A stretch of 64,000 bases of DNA from Duganella levis (GTDB taxonomy: Bacteria; Pseudomonadota; Gammaproteobacteria; Burkholderiales; Burkholderiaceae_D). The stretch is taken from NCBI RefSeq assembly GCF_009857605.1, contig NZ_WWCT01000002.1:372001-436000 (forward strand). The letters run 5' to 3'. The translations under genes were made by a program, and so were the position numbers. Below the pieces are notes generated by a model. It saw nothing but the letters and a program-made list of their open reading frames with translations, did not search any database and was not told the origin of the DNA. How positions within the stretch are numbered: position 1 is the stretch's first letter; each line of letters opens with the position of its first letter. Positions 44,821-52,031 of this stretch are shown here, in pieces.

Positions 44821-45536
44821 TCAAGCGGTTGGCGGCGTTATCGATGTTGGTTACTCCGCTGGCGCTGGCCGATACCGGCTACTACCTGGTCTCCACCTAC
44901 GATGTGGAAGGCCAGGCATCGATCGACTACAAATACTGGCACGCCCAATACAGCGGCCGCACCACGGCGTCGCCGGAAATCGGCGTCGGCTATGGCGTCA
45001 CATCGCGCTGGTACACGGAAATTTACGAAGAATGGTTCACGCGCAATGGCAGCGGTACGCAGCGCACCGCCACCGCCTGGCAGAACGACTACATGCTGAC
45101 GCAAGGGCAGTATGACTTCGACCTGGCGCTGCACACCAAGGTGGAGCGCTCGCATGATCGCGACAATGGCTATATGCTGGAATGGGGGCCGGTGCTGCAA
45201 ACGGAAATCGGCCGCACCCAGTTCAACGCCAACCTGTTCTTCCAGCGCGATTACCGCACCGTCTCCGGCCCGAATCCAGCCGAACTGACTTACCAGCTAC
45301 AGGTGAAGCACAACTGGAAACCATGGTTCCAGCCCGGCGTGCAGGCCTTCGGCGAGGTAGGGAAATGGAACGACTGGTCGCCATACAAGCAGCAGTCGCA
45401 TCGCGCCGGGCCGATGGTCGGTGGGCACACCGATATCGGACGGCAGGAATTGAAATATGAATTCGCTTACCTGATCGGCAGGAATTCGGCGCGCGCAGCG
45501 AAAAGTTTTTCGATGCGCGCGCAGCTGATCTTTTAA
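44817..45536 (+). CDS. Predicted outer-membrane beta-barrel protein
   Basis: 239 residues with a signal peptide (cleaved near ALA-D). The mature part alternates aromatic and polar residues in strands (EIGVGYGVTSRWYTEIYEEW, NLFFQRDYRTV) and ends with an amphipathic strand SFSMRAQLIF whose last residue is Phe, as in barrels inserted by BAM. I cannot assign a named family. It is the last gene of the S46-pnuC-kinase unit (ATGA overlap) and shares a TTAA stop overlap with the convergent TonB receptor, so a small vitamin or peptide channel is conceivable. Confidence 0.7.
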   Translation: MIKRLAALSMLVTPLALADTGYYLVSTYDVEGQASIDYKYWHAQYSGRTTASPEIGVGYGVTSRWYTEIYEEWFTRNGSGTQRTATAWQNDYMLTQGQYDFDLALHTKVERSHDRDNGYMLEWGPVLQTEIGRTQFNANLFFQRDYRTVSGPNPAELTYQLQVKHNWKPWFQPGVQAFGEVGKWNDWSPYKQQSHRAGPMVGGHTDIGRQELKYEFAYLIGRNSARAAKSFSMRAQLIF

Positions 45537-47665
45537 AGATCGAAGGTGGCCGAGATGCGGAAGGTGCGCAAGGCGCCCGGCATCAGGTAGCCACCCAGTT
45601 CCGGCGTCACATCACGCCAGTAGAACTTGTCGAACACGTTGTCGATACCGGCGCGGAAGGTGGTGCCGATATTGCCGATGCGGGTGGCATACGATCCGGT
45701 CAGGTTGACCACGTGGTAGCTCGGCACGAACACCGAGTTGGCGGCGTCGAAAGCTTTCTTGCCCGAGTACTGCCAGTTGGCGCCGACCTTCAGGCCCTGC
45801 ACCTGCGGCACGGCGTAATCCGCATACACCGACGATTTGAACGCGGCGACGTCGGTCACGCGCTTGCCGTCCAGCTCCGCCGAACCGGTGCCGCTTTGTT
45901 TCGTATTCAGCGCAGTGGCCGATACGCCGACCGTCAGGTCACGCGATGCGCGGCCGTTCAGCGCTACTTCCAGGCCGCGGTTCTGCGCTTCGCCGTTGCG
46001 CACGTAGTAGTTGGCGGCGTCGGTGTATTCCAGGCCTTTGCGGATCTGGAACAGCGCCACGCTGGCGCTCAGGTCCTGGCGGATGTCGGCCTTGATGCCC
46101 ACTTCCACCTGTTTCGATTTGCTTGGCTCCAGCGCGCGGTGCTCGTTCTCGGTGCCCATCGGCGCGACGCCGCCATGCTCAAGGCCCTGCGCGTAGGAGA
46201 CGTAAGTCGCCACGTTGGAACGCACGTTGTACACCAGCGCCACATTCGGCAGCCAGAAGCCGATGTCGGTATGCGCGTACGGCAGCACGGCGCCGTCATC
46301 GTCGACGCCGACGTATTCGTCACGCTTCAATTTCACATAGCGCGCGCCGGCATGCAGCTTGAGTTGTTCATTCAGGCTGACGATGTCCTGCGCGAACAGC
46401 GCGCGTTCGTTGTCGCGGCGGCGTTCCGAGACCGGGCCGCTGGTGCCCGGCGCCGGCGCCACCACTACCGGATGATAGATGTTGCTGACGCCGGACAGGT
46501 CGTACAGGTAGTCGCCCCATTTTTCGCTGTTCTTGAAGAACGATGCGCCGCCGGTGAAGTCATGCTTGATCGTGCCGGTGGCAAAGCGGCCTTGCAGCAA
46601 GGCTTGCGCCGTCAGCGGCGATTTCTTTTCGCCCAGGCTGATGTAGTTGTAGACGTCGTAATCGCCATTGCCGCAGAAACCCGGATACAGATCCTGCGCG
46701 CCGCAGCCGTAAGGGAAGGCGGTGTAGTCGTCGCGCTTGAAGTTGTGCTGGTTGGCGCTGATGGTGGCGTTCCAGTCCGGCGAGAACTTGTATTCGAAGC
46801 GCGCGCCGACGTTGCTGCTGGTGGTTTCCACCGGACGGCTCCACGGCTGGTCGTTCAGCAGCTGGTCGGCCGGCACGTTTGGCAGCGTCAGGTTGTTCAG
46901 CAGCTGGTAGCCCGGCGCGGTGACCTGCGATTTGCGCTGGTAGTCAGCGTCGATTTGCAGCAGCGCCTGCGGCGAGATGCGCCAGTCGAAGGCGGCCGAG
47001 ACGAACTTGCGGTTGCCGTCCGCGCCCTTGATGTAGGAGCGCAGGCGTTCGGCGGCGGCGTTGATGCGGTAGCCGAAGTCGGTGTTGTCGAAGCGGCCGC
47101 CCAGGTCGACCGCGCCATACAGGTTGCCGCGTTCGCGTTCTTCCAGCACCACGGTGCGCAGCGGCGTGTCGGTCGGACGCTTGATGACGTAGTTGATGAT
47201 GCCGCCCGGCGCGCTGACGCCGGCCTGCAGGCCGGACAGGCCTTTCAGCACTTCCAGCCGCTCCTTGTTCTCCAGCGGGATCTGGGTGTCGCCGGTGATG
47301 GCCATGCCGTCCTTGCGGTAGCTCGATTCGTTATCCAGATTGAAGCCGCGGATCGAGAACTGCTCGGCATAGCCGACGGCGTTGTAGGCGTCGCTCAGGC
47401 TGGCGTCGTAGCGGGCGGCGTCGGTGGTCGAGCGAATTTGGAGGTCCAGCATCTGCTGCGAGGTCAGCACGCTGACCGAGGCGGGCGTTTCCAGCAATGG
47501 CGCGTTGGCGAAGCCGGCAACGCTGGCGGTGGTGGCGCGCGTCTTGGCGGCGCTGACGACCACTTCCTGCATGGTCTGGTCGGGATCTTCCGCGCGCGCG
47601 GCGCTGGAAGTCATCTGTAAAACCGCCAAGGCGATGGCGGACACTGCGAAGTTTGGTGTGGACAT
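45533..47665 (-). CDS. TonB-dependent receptor under TPP riboswitch control, probable thiamine-compound transporter
   Basis: 710 residues: signal peptide, TonB box-like QEVVVSAAK, plug domain (about 50-160; LLETPASVSVLTSQQML, IRGFNLDN, EVLKGLSGLQAGVSAPGGIINYVIKRP) and a 22-strand barrel ending in ISATFDL. By sequence it would be labelled a siderophore receptor of the FhuE/FecA type. However, its leader carries a TPP riboswitch, which argues for uptake of thiamine, a thiamine phosphate or a precursor. It has no STN signalling domain. The start at 47665 has AGAGAG, which can be hidden in a leader hairpin. Confidence 0.92.
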   Translation of the reverse strand: MSTPNFAVSAIALAVLQMTSSAARAEDPDQTMQEVVVSAAKTRATTASVAGFANAPLLETPASVSVLTSQQMLDLQIRSTTDAARYDASLSDAYNAVGYAEQFSIRGFNLDNESSYRKDGMAITGDTQIPLENKERLEVLKGLSGLQAGVSAPGGIINYVIKRPTDTPLRTVVLEERERGNLYGAVDLGGRFDNTDFGYRINAAAERLRSYIKGADGNRKFVSAAFDWRISPQALLQIDADYQRKSQVTAPGYQLLNNLTLPNVPADQLLNDQPWSRPVETTSSNVGARFEYKFSPDWNATISANQHNFKRDDYTAFPYGCGAQDLYPGFCGNGDYDVYNYISLGEKKSPLTAQALLQGRFATGTIKHDFTGGASFFKNSEKWGDYLYDLSGVSNIYHPVVVAPAPGTSGPVSERRRDNERALFAQDIVSLNEQLKLHAGARYVKLKRDEYVGVDDDGAVLPYAHTDIGFWLPNVALVYNVRSNVATYVSYAQGLEHGGVAPMGTENEHRALEPSKSKQVEVGIKADIRQDLSASVALFQIRKGLEYTDAANYYVRNGEAQNRGLEVALNGRASRDLTVGVSATALNTKQSGTGSAELDGKRVTDVAAFKSSVYADYAVPQVQGLKVGANWQYSGKKAFDAANSVFVPSYHVVNLTGSYATRIGNIGTTFRAGIDNVFDKFYWRDVTPELGGYLMPGALRTFRISATFDL

Positions 47666-47669
47666 ATTT

Positions 47670-47708
47670 GCTCTCTACTTGTCTCGGCTGGGGGCCGGCG
47701 AAGAGAGC
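47670..47708 (-). promoter_or_regulatory. Ribosome-site-sequestering hairpin of the TonB receptor leader
   Basis: On the minus strand GCTCTCT (47708-47702) can pair perfectly with AGAGAGC (47676-47670), which contains the ribosome site of the TonB receptor gene just four bases before its ATG. It lies between the TPP aptamer and the gene and would act as the expression platform, giving translational control. The pairing is inferred from sequence. Confidence 0.6.
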
Positions 47709-47742
47709 CATCAAAGGAGGGAGATCCGACTTTTGCGCTTTC

Positions 47743-47818
47743 CTTCGCTGGCATTATCCAGATCAGGTACGAAGGGTATCTCTCACCCGGAAACGATGTT
47801 CCAGGACCCCTAGCGAAG
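47743..47818 (-). ncRNA. TPP riboswitch (THI element) aptamer
   Basis: Read on the minus strand, the leader shows the conserved THI-box core: CTTCGCT (P1), GGGGTCC, CCGGGTGAGAGATACCC, then ACCTGATCTGGATAATGCCAG and the closing AGCGAAG that pairs with the first element. The gtGAGAgat/ACCTGATCTGGATAATGCCAGCG pattern is diagnostic for thiamine pyrophosphate aptamers. It lies 78 bases upstream of the TonB receptor start on the same strand. TPP binding normally lowers expression. Confidence 0.96.
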
Positions 47819-47923
47819 CCGCGAGTGTATCACAGTTCACAATTGACATCTCGTGCGCCACGTTTGGCGCGGCGTCGCTACACTGCGAACTTGCGCCGCT
47901 GGGCGGAGGTTGAAGGGGTTGGA

Positions 47924-48421
47924 ATGAAGCAGTCGTATCAAGAGGGGAGCTGGTTTGCCGTGCCATTGCTGGACGGCGGCTATGGATGGGGGCTGGTGGC
48001 GCGACTGTCGCCGGGCAGTAAAATCATGCTGGCCTATCTGTTCGGCCCCAAGCTGCCGCGCTTCCCGTCGCTGGAAGAACTGAACACGCTGCGGCCGCAG
48101 GACGCCGTCAAGGTGCTGCGTTGCGGCGACATGGCGCTGGCCAGCGGCCACTGGCGCGTGCTGGGCGATATCGATATGTGGGACCCGGCGCAGTGGCCGG
48201 TGCCGCAGTTCCTGCGCCGTGCCGACACGCTCAAGCGCGCTTGGCGCGTGACCTATGCCGATCCGGATCCGAGCCGCTCGGAGCGCGAAGAGTCGGTACC
48301 GTACGAGACGGAAGGGTTGGACGCCGACTCGTTGTACGGTTACGGCTCGGCCGAGTTATTGCTGACCAAATTGCTGGAAGGGCCGGACCACCCGATTAAT
48401 CAGCAAACTGCGCGCAGCTGA
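47924..48421 (+). CDS. Imm26-like immunity family protein
   Basis: 165 residues resembling the Imm26 family: GSWFAVPLLDGGYGWGLVARLSPGSKIMLAYLFGP near the N-terminus and WRVLGDIDMWDPAQWPVPQF in the middle. Imm26 proteins are predicted antidotes in polymorphic-toxin loci. There is no toxin, Rhs, T6SS or CdiB gene beside it, so it may be an orphan immunity protein or have another role. The start at 47924 fits the family N-terminus and has AAGGGG upstream. Its last 26 bases overlap the end of the convergent lipoprotein gene. Confidence 0.7.
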   Translation: MKQSYQEGSWFAVPLLDGGYGWGLVARLSPGSKIMLAYLFGPKLPRFPSLEELNTLRPQDAVKVLRCGDMALASGHWRVLGDIDMWDPAQWPVPQFLRRADTLKRAWRVTYADPDPSRSEREESVPYETEGLDADSLYGYGSAELLLTKLLEGPDHPINQQTARS

Positions 48422-49109
48422 CATTCCACGCCGCGTATTCGCCGCGGCTCTTGCGCACCGCGACCCGCACCTGCGTGTCGCGGTCGCTGTCGAACACCAT
48501 GCCCACCATGGTTGGTGCGCCGTTGGACGGCGGCGCTGGCTCGATCGCGCTGAGGCGGAAAGTCAGCGAGCGTTGGCGCGCGCAGCCGGAATTCCCCGCG
48601 AACAGCAGCCGCGCCCGCGCCAGCAGTTCGCGGTGCTGCCAGATCAGCGCCTTGACGTCGTCCGGATGCACGGCCGGGGCCATGCGCGTGGTGTATTGCG
48701 CGGCGGTGCAGATGGTCTTCGGCGTGGCCAGCCAGACATACCATTCCGGCGCGGCTGCCGACGGTGTCCAGCGCTGGTCCTGCGGCGCCTTGGGATTGTA
48801 GATGTAGCTGGTGCGCACCTGCCGGCACAGGTCCGGCGTGAAGTGGCGCGGCGACGAATCGACGCGCGCGATCACCCGCCACGGCTCATTGCCGCGCCGC
48901 TGGATGTCGAATGCTGGTGCAAACAGCGACGAGCCGCCGCTGATCTTGGCCGGCACTTGCAGGCGATAGTATTCCTCGAACGAGCTGCGTTCCTCGGCAG
49001 TCGGCTCGCGCAGTTGCAAGGAAGGCGGCGCCTTTGGCTTGGCGGCCGGCGCGGCGGCGCAGGCGCTGGCGGCAAGCGCCAACGCGGCGGCAAACAGGAC
49101 GCGCCGCAT
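48396..49109 (-). CDS. Predicted lipoprotein downstream of envZ
   Basis: 237 residues with a lipobox-type signal (LAASAC, Cys near residue 17). The mature part has no domain I recognise; it contains four further Cys residues (LCRQV, TICTA, SGCARQ, VSCAQ) that could form disulfides. Its ATG overlaps the stop of the EnvZ-like kinase gene by one base (TGATG), so it is the third gene of the ompR-envZ operon and may be an accessory to envelope sensing. The longer frame covering this region is a shadow of the kinase gene. Confidence 0.75.
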   Translation of the reverse strand: MRRVLFAAALALAASACAAAPAAKPKAPPSLQLREPTAEERSSFEEYYRLQVPAKISGGSSLFAPAFDIQRRGNEPWRVIARVDSSPRHFTPDLCRQVRTSYIYNPKAPQDQRWTPSAAAPEWYVWLATPKTICTAAQYTTRMAPAVHPDDVKALIWQHRELLARARLLFAGNSGCARQRSLTFRLSAIEPAPPSNGAPTMVGMVFDSDRDTQVRVAVRKSRGEYAAWNVSCAQFAD

Positions 49110-50476
49110 CACAGCGCCTTCATCACGATCTGGATCTGCAAGCCGCCGCCTTCGCGGTTGCGCACATTCAGCTCGGCGCCATGGCGGGTGATCACGCGGT
49201 CGACGATGGCCAGCCCCAGGCCGGCGCCGTTGGCCTGGCCGCGCGCCGCGTCGAGCCGGGTGAAGGGCTTGAGCAGCTGCTCGATCTGGTCGGGCGGCAC
49301 GCCGACGCCGTGGTCCTGCACCTCGATCGTCACGCGTTTGGCCGCATGCATGCCCTTGACGCTGCACTTGATGTCGATCTCGGTGTAGTCGGCATCCGCC
49401 GTGCGGCCGTAGCGGCGGGCGTTTTCGATCAGGTTGTTGATCACGCGCTTGATATCGGTGGCGTTGCCCATCGCATGCGCATCGGGTGCGATATCGGTGT
49501 TGATGCGCACGTCCGGCAGGCGCGCTGCTTCGTGCGCGGTGTCGGTCAGCAGTTCGCTGATGTCGACGTTGACGAAGCTGGACGCCTCGGTAGGCTTGGC
49601 GTAGTCGAGGAACTGGCCGATGATGGCGTCCATCTGGCCGATGTCGGACTGCATGCCTTCGCGCGCGTCGGTCGACAGATTGGCCATCTCCAGCTCCAGC
49701 TGCATGCGCGCCAGCGGCGTGCGCAAATCGTGCGAGATGCCGGCCAGGATCACGGCGCGATCCGATTCCACCTGCTGCAAATCGGTGACCATCTGGTTGA
49801 AGCTGCGGTTGGCTTCCATGATTTCGGCCGGGCCGCGTTCCGGCAGCGGGGCAGGGCGCTTGCCCTGGGCGAAATCGCGGGTAGCCTGGGTCAGGCGGCG
49901 CAAGGGCAGGTTGATCAGGCTCGAAATGAAGGCGGCGCCCAGCAGCGACACCACCGATACCACGCTGGCCCAGCCCAGCCACTGGATGCCGGTCAGGCCG
50001 CGTATGCGTTCGCGCTCCAGCATCAGCCAGTACTGGTCGTCGTCGATCTTGAAGCTGACCCAGAAGCCGGACACGCCGTTCACCTTGGACGAGAAACGCG
50101 TGTCCTGTCCCAGCTTGGCGCGCACCAGCTGCTCGATGTCCGGCATCAGCGCGTTGTTGGCCGGCGGCGCCACCTGGTCGTCCTCCTCCAGCGTGAACAC
50201 GCGAATGCCCTCGTTGGCCACCAGGTCGAACAGCAGCTCGCGCCGCAGTTCGGGCGCGGCGTGGGTCAGCGCGGCGTGAGTGATGGTGACCACGGAGATC
50301 ACCTGGGCGGAAATCTGCTGCACCTGCGGCTCGTGCTGCACCACGCTGATCATGCCGACCCAGGCCGTCATGCTGGTGGTGGTGAGGGCGCCGAGCAGAA
50401 AGAAGGTGCGCCAGAATAAGCCGCTTTTCAGGCTGGCGAGGCGTAGCGGGAAGGGAAACTTCAGCAGCGACTTCAT
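49109..50476 (-). CDS. envZ: EnvZ-like osmosensor histidine kinase
   Basis: 455 residues. Helix 1 (about 20-45), a periplasmic domain of about 110 residues, helix 2 (about 168-190), HAMP, then LAGISHDLRTPLARMQLELEM with His249. This box is nearly that of E. coli EnvZ. The ATPase domain shows NLIENARRYG, DHGVGVP and GAGLGLAIV. The start at 50476 was preferred because it gives a usual EnvZ N-terminus; a 15-residue extension exists. It lies 13 bases after the ompR-like gene and is followed by the overlapping lipoprotein gene. Confidence 0.93.
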   Translation of the reverse strand: MKSLLKFPFPLRLASLKSGLFWRTFFLLGALTTTSMTAWVGMISVVQHEPQVQQISAQVISVVTITHAALTHAAPELRRELLFDLVANEGIRVFTLEEDDQVAPPANNALMPDIEQLVRAKLGQDTRFSSKVNGVSGFWVSFKIDDDQYWLMLERERIRGLTGIQWLGWASVVSVVSLLGAAFISSLINLPLRRLTQATRDFAQGKRPAPLPERGPAEIMEANRSFNQMVTDLQQVESDRAVILAGISHDLRTPLARMQLELEMANLSTDAREGMQSDIGQMDAIIGQFLDYAKPTEASSFVNVDISELLTDTAHEAARLPDVRINTDIAPDAHAMGNATDIKRVINNLIENARRYGRTADADYTEIDIKCSVKGMHAAKRVTIEVQDHGVGVPPDQIEQLLKPFTRLDAARGQANGAGLGLAIVDRVITRHGAELNVRNREGGGLQIQIVMKAL

Positions 50477-50489
50477 AGGCGTCCGCAGA

Positions 50490-51257
50490 TTAGCGCGGCT
50501 GTCCCTCCGGGATGAACACATAGCCCAGGCCCCATACGGTCTGGATGTACAGCGGGCTGGAAGGATCCGGCTCGATCAGTTTGCGCAGGCGCGAGATCTG
50601 CACGTCCAGGCTGCGGTCGAACACTTCGTATTCGCGGCCGCGCGCCAGTTCCATCAGCTTTTCGCGCGACAGCGGCTGGCGCGCATGGCGGGCGAATACT
50701 TTTAGTACCGAAAATTCGCCGGTGGTTAGCGGCACGGTCTCGCCGTTTTTCTTCAGCGTGCGGGTGCCCAGGTCCAGCACGAACTGGCCGAACTCGAAGG
50801 TCTGCGGGGTTTCCGACGGTGCGCCAGGGATTTCGTCCGGGCCGCGGCGGCGCAGTACGGCGCCGATACGGGCCACCAGTTCGCGCGGATTGAAGGGCTT
50901 CGGCAGGTAGTCGTCGGCGCCCATTTCCAGGCCGACGATGCGGTCGACGTCTTCGCCTTTTGCGGTCAGCATGATGATCGGCGTCTGGTCGCCGGCGCCG
51001 CGCAGGCGGCGGCAGATCGACAGGCCGTCTTCGCCGGGCAGCATCAGGTCCAGCACCAGCAGGTCGTAGCGCTCGCGCAGCCATAGTTTGTTCATGGCGG
51101 TGGCGCTTTCCGCGGTAAAGACGTTGAAGCCTTGCTCGGTCAGATAGCGGCGCAGCAGATCACGCAGTCGGACGTCGTCGTCGACCACCATGATTTTGGC
51201 GGCATGGCCCTGGCCATGGGTCGCGTTGTTGCCGGATTCAGTCGTTGTTGTAGTCAT
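50490..51257 (-). CDS. ompR: OmpR-like response regulator
   Basis: 255 residues. A Thr-rich start and short extension precede the receiver domain; Asp70 (LLVLDLMLPGEDGLSICRRLR) equals Asp55 of E. coli OmpR. The acidic pair, the KPFNPRELVARI Lys segment and the C-terminal winged helix (VFDRSLDVQISRLRKLIEPDPSSPLYIQTVWGLGYVF) are typical. It heads the ompR-envZ-lipoprotein operon and is divergent from a small secreted protein gene. The role is expected in porin and envelope gene control. Confidence 0.95.
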   Translation of the reverse strand: MTTTTTESGNNATHGQGHAAKIMVVDDDVRLRDLLRRYLTEQGFNVFTAESATAMNKLWLRERYDLLVLDLMLPGEDGLSICRRLRGAGDQTPIIMLTAKGEDVDRIVGLEMGADDYLPKPFNPRELVARIGAVLRRRGPDEIPGAPSETPQTFEFGQFVLDLGTRTLKKNGETVPLTTGEFSVLKVFARHARQPLSREKLMELARGREYEVFDRSLDVQISRLRKLIEPDPSSPLYIQTVWGLGYVFIPEGQPR

Positions 51258-51428
51258 TTGGCTGCCAGATTTGTCTTATTCATGTTGCTATGGTAACGTC
51301 ATATTCGTCCTGCGAAAACACGCACGACAACCCATTACAAAGTGTTACAAACTTTACCCAATTCGCCTTACCCCCTCAGGCAAAGCATCATACACTGCGG
51401 GCATAGATTCAGCTTTCCAGGGGACGTC

Positions 51429-51833
51429 ATGTTCATCGATCACAAAAGAAAATTCGCGGCAGCTAGCGCATCTTTTTGCGTTCGATTCACTACGGCTTCC
51501 GCATTGGTGTGCGGCCTGCTGGGCGCCAGCCTGGCGCATGCCGACGGCGATGGTCCCAATGGCCAGCAACGCCGCGACCAGCCTCCGCCACCATCGCAGC
51601 ATCAGCAGAACGCGCCGCGCGGCGATCAGCCGCGTGCCAGTGATACGCGCCAGCTCGATCCACGCAGCTACGAAGCGCGCGCCGAAGAACAGCGTCGCGC
51701 CATGCAGGACGCCAGCCGCAACGCCGAGATGAGCCGCCGTGTCGGCCGCATGACGCCGGACGAGCGCCGCGACCTGCGTCGCCAGATCAACGAGGTTAGT
51801 CAGGACTTGTACGCGGTGCCGCCGCGTCGTTGA
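51429..51833 (+). CDS. Small exported Arg/Gln-rich protein
   Basis: 134 residues with a signal peptide (cleaved near AHA-D). The mature protein is hydrophilic, low in complexity and rich in Gln, Arg and Pro in its first half (RRDQPPPPSQHQQ), then ends with a helical RMTPDERRDLRRQINEVSQDLY segment that recalls LTXXQ/Spy-type stress proteins, though too weakly to assign. AGGGGA precedes the ATG. It is divergent from ompR across 171 bases and could be under its control. Confidence 0.65.
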   Translation: MFIDHKRKFAAASASFCVRFTTASALVCGLLGASLAHADGDGPNGQQRRDQPPPPSQHQQNAPRGDQPRASDTRQLDPRSYEARAEEQRRAMQDASRNAEMSRRVGRMTPDERRDLRRQINEVSQDLYAVPPRR

Positions 51834-51840
51834 TGACTTT

Positions 51841-51861
51841 ATTAATTGCTAGTCAATTAAT
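51841..51861. terminator. AT-rich hairpin in the 198-base gap before the first fapA-like gene
   Basis: ATTAATTG (51841-51848) and CAATTAAT (51854-51861) form a perfect 8-bp repeat with a five-base loop, eight bases after the small secreted protein gene. The region to about 51920 is strongly AT-rich against a GC-rich background. It may end transcription of the previous gene weakly or bind a nucleoid protein. Confidence 0.35.
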
Positions 51862-51965
51862 GATAATAAAACGTTAAATTTATTATTTGCGTATTATTGT
51901 TTTGTATCAATATACTCACACTTGATGCGCTAAGAGCCGCCTTTCTCCTATCTTTTCCATGGTCT

Positions 51966-51991
51966 GCGTGTAAGATCAATTAATCACACGC
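51966..51991 (+). promoter_or_regulatory. Interrupted palindrome before the first fapA-like gene
   Basis: GCGTGT (51966-51971) and ACACGC (51986-51991) flank a 14-base AT-rich spacer that again holds CAATTAAT. It lies about 40 bases before the GTG start of the fapA-like gene. The position suits an operator; the regulator is unknown. Confidence 0.4.
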
Positions 51992-52031
51992 AACGCCTTC
52001 CGGCAGCCTGCGTGCCGTTTGGAGGAAGACC

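Noticed and set aside
45533-47665. Calling the TonB receptor a siderophore receptor
   Set aside because: Homology of plug and barrel would allow it, but the TPP aptamer in its leader points to a thiamine compound.
49110-49982. Upstream extension of the lipoprotein frame
   Set aside because: It is an antiphase reading of the EnvZ-like kinase gene; the signal peptide starts at 49109.
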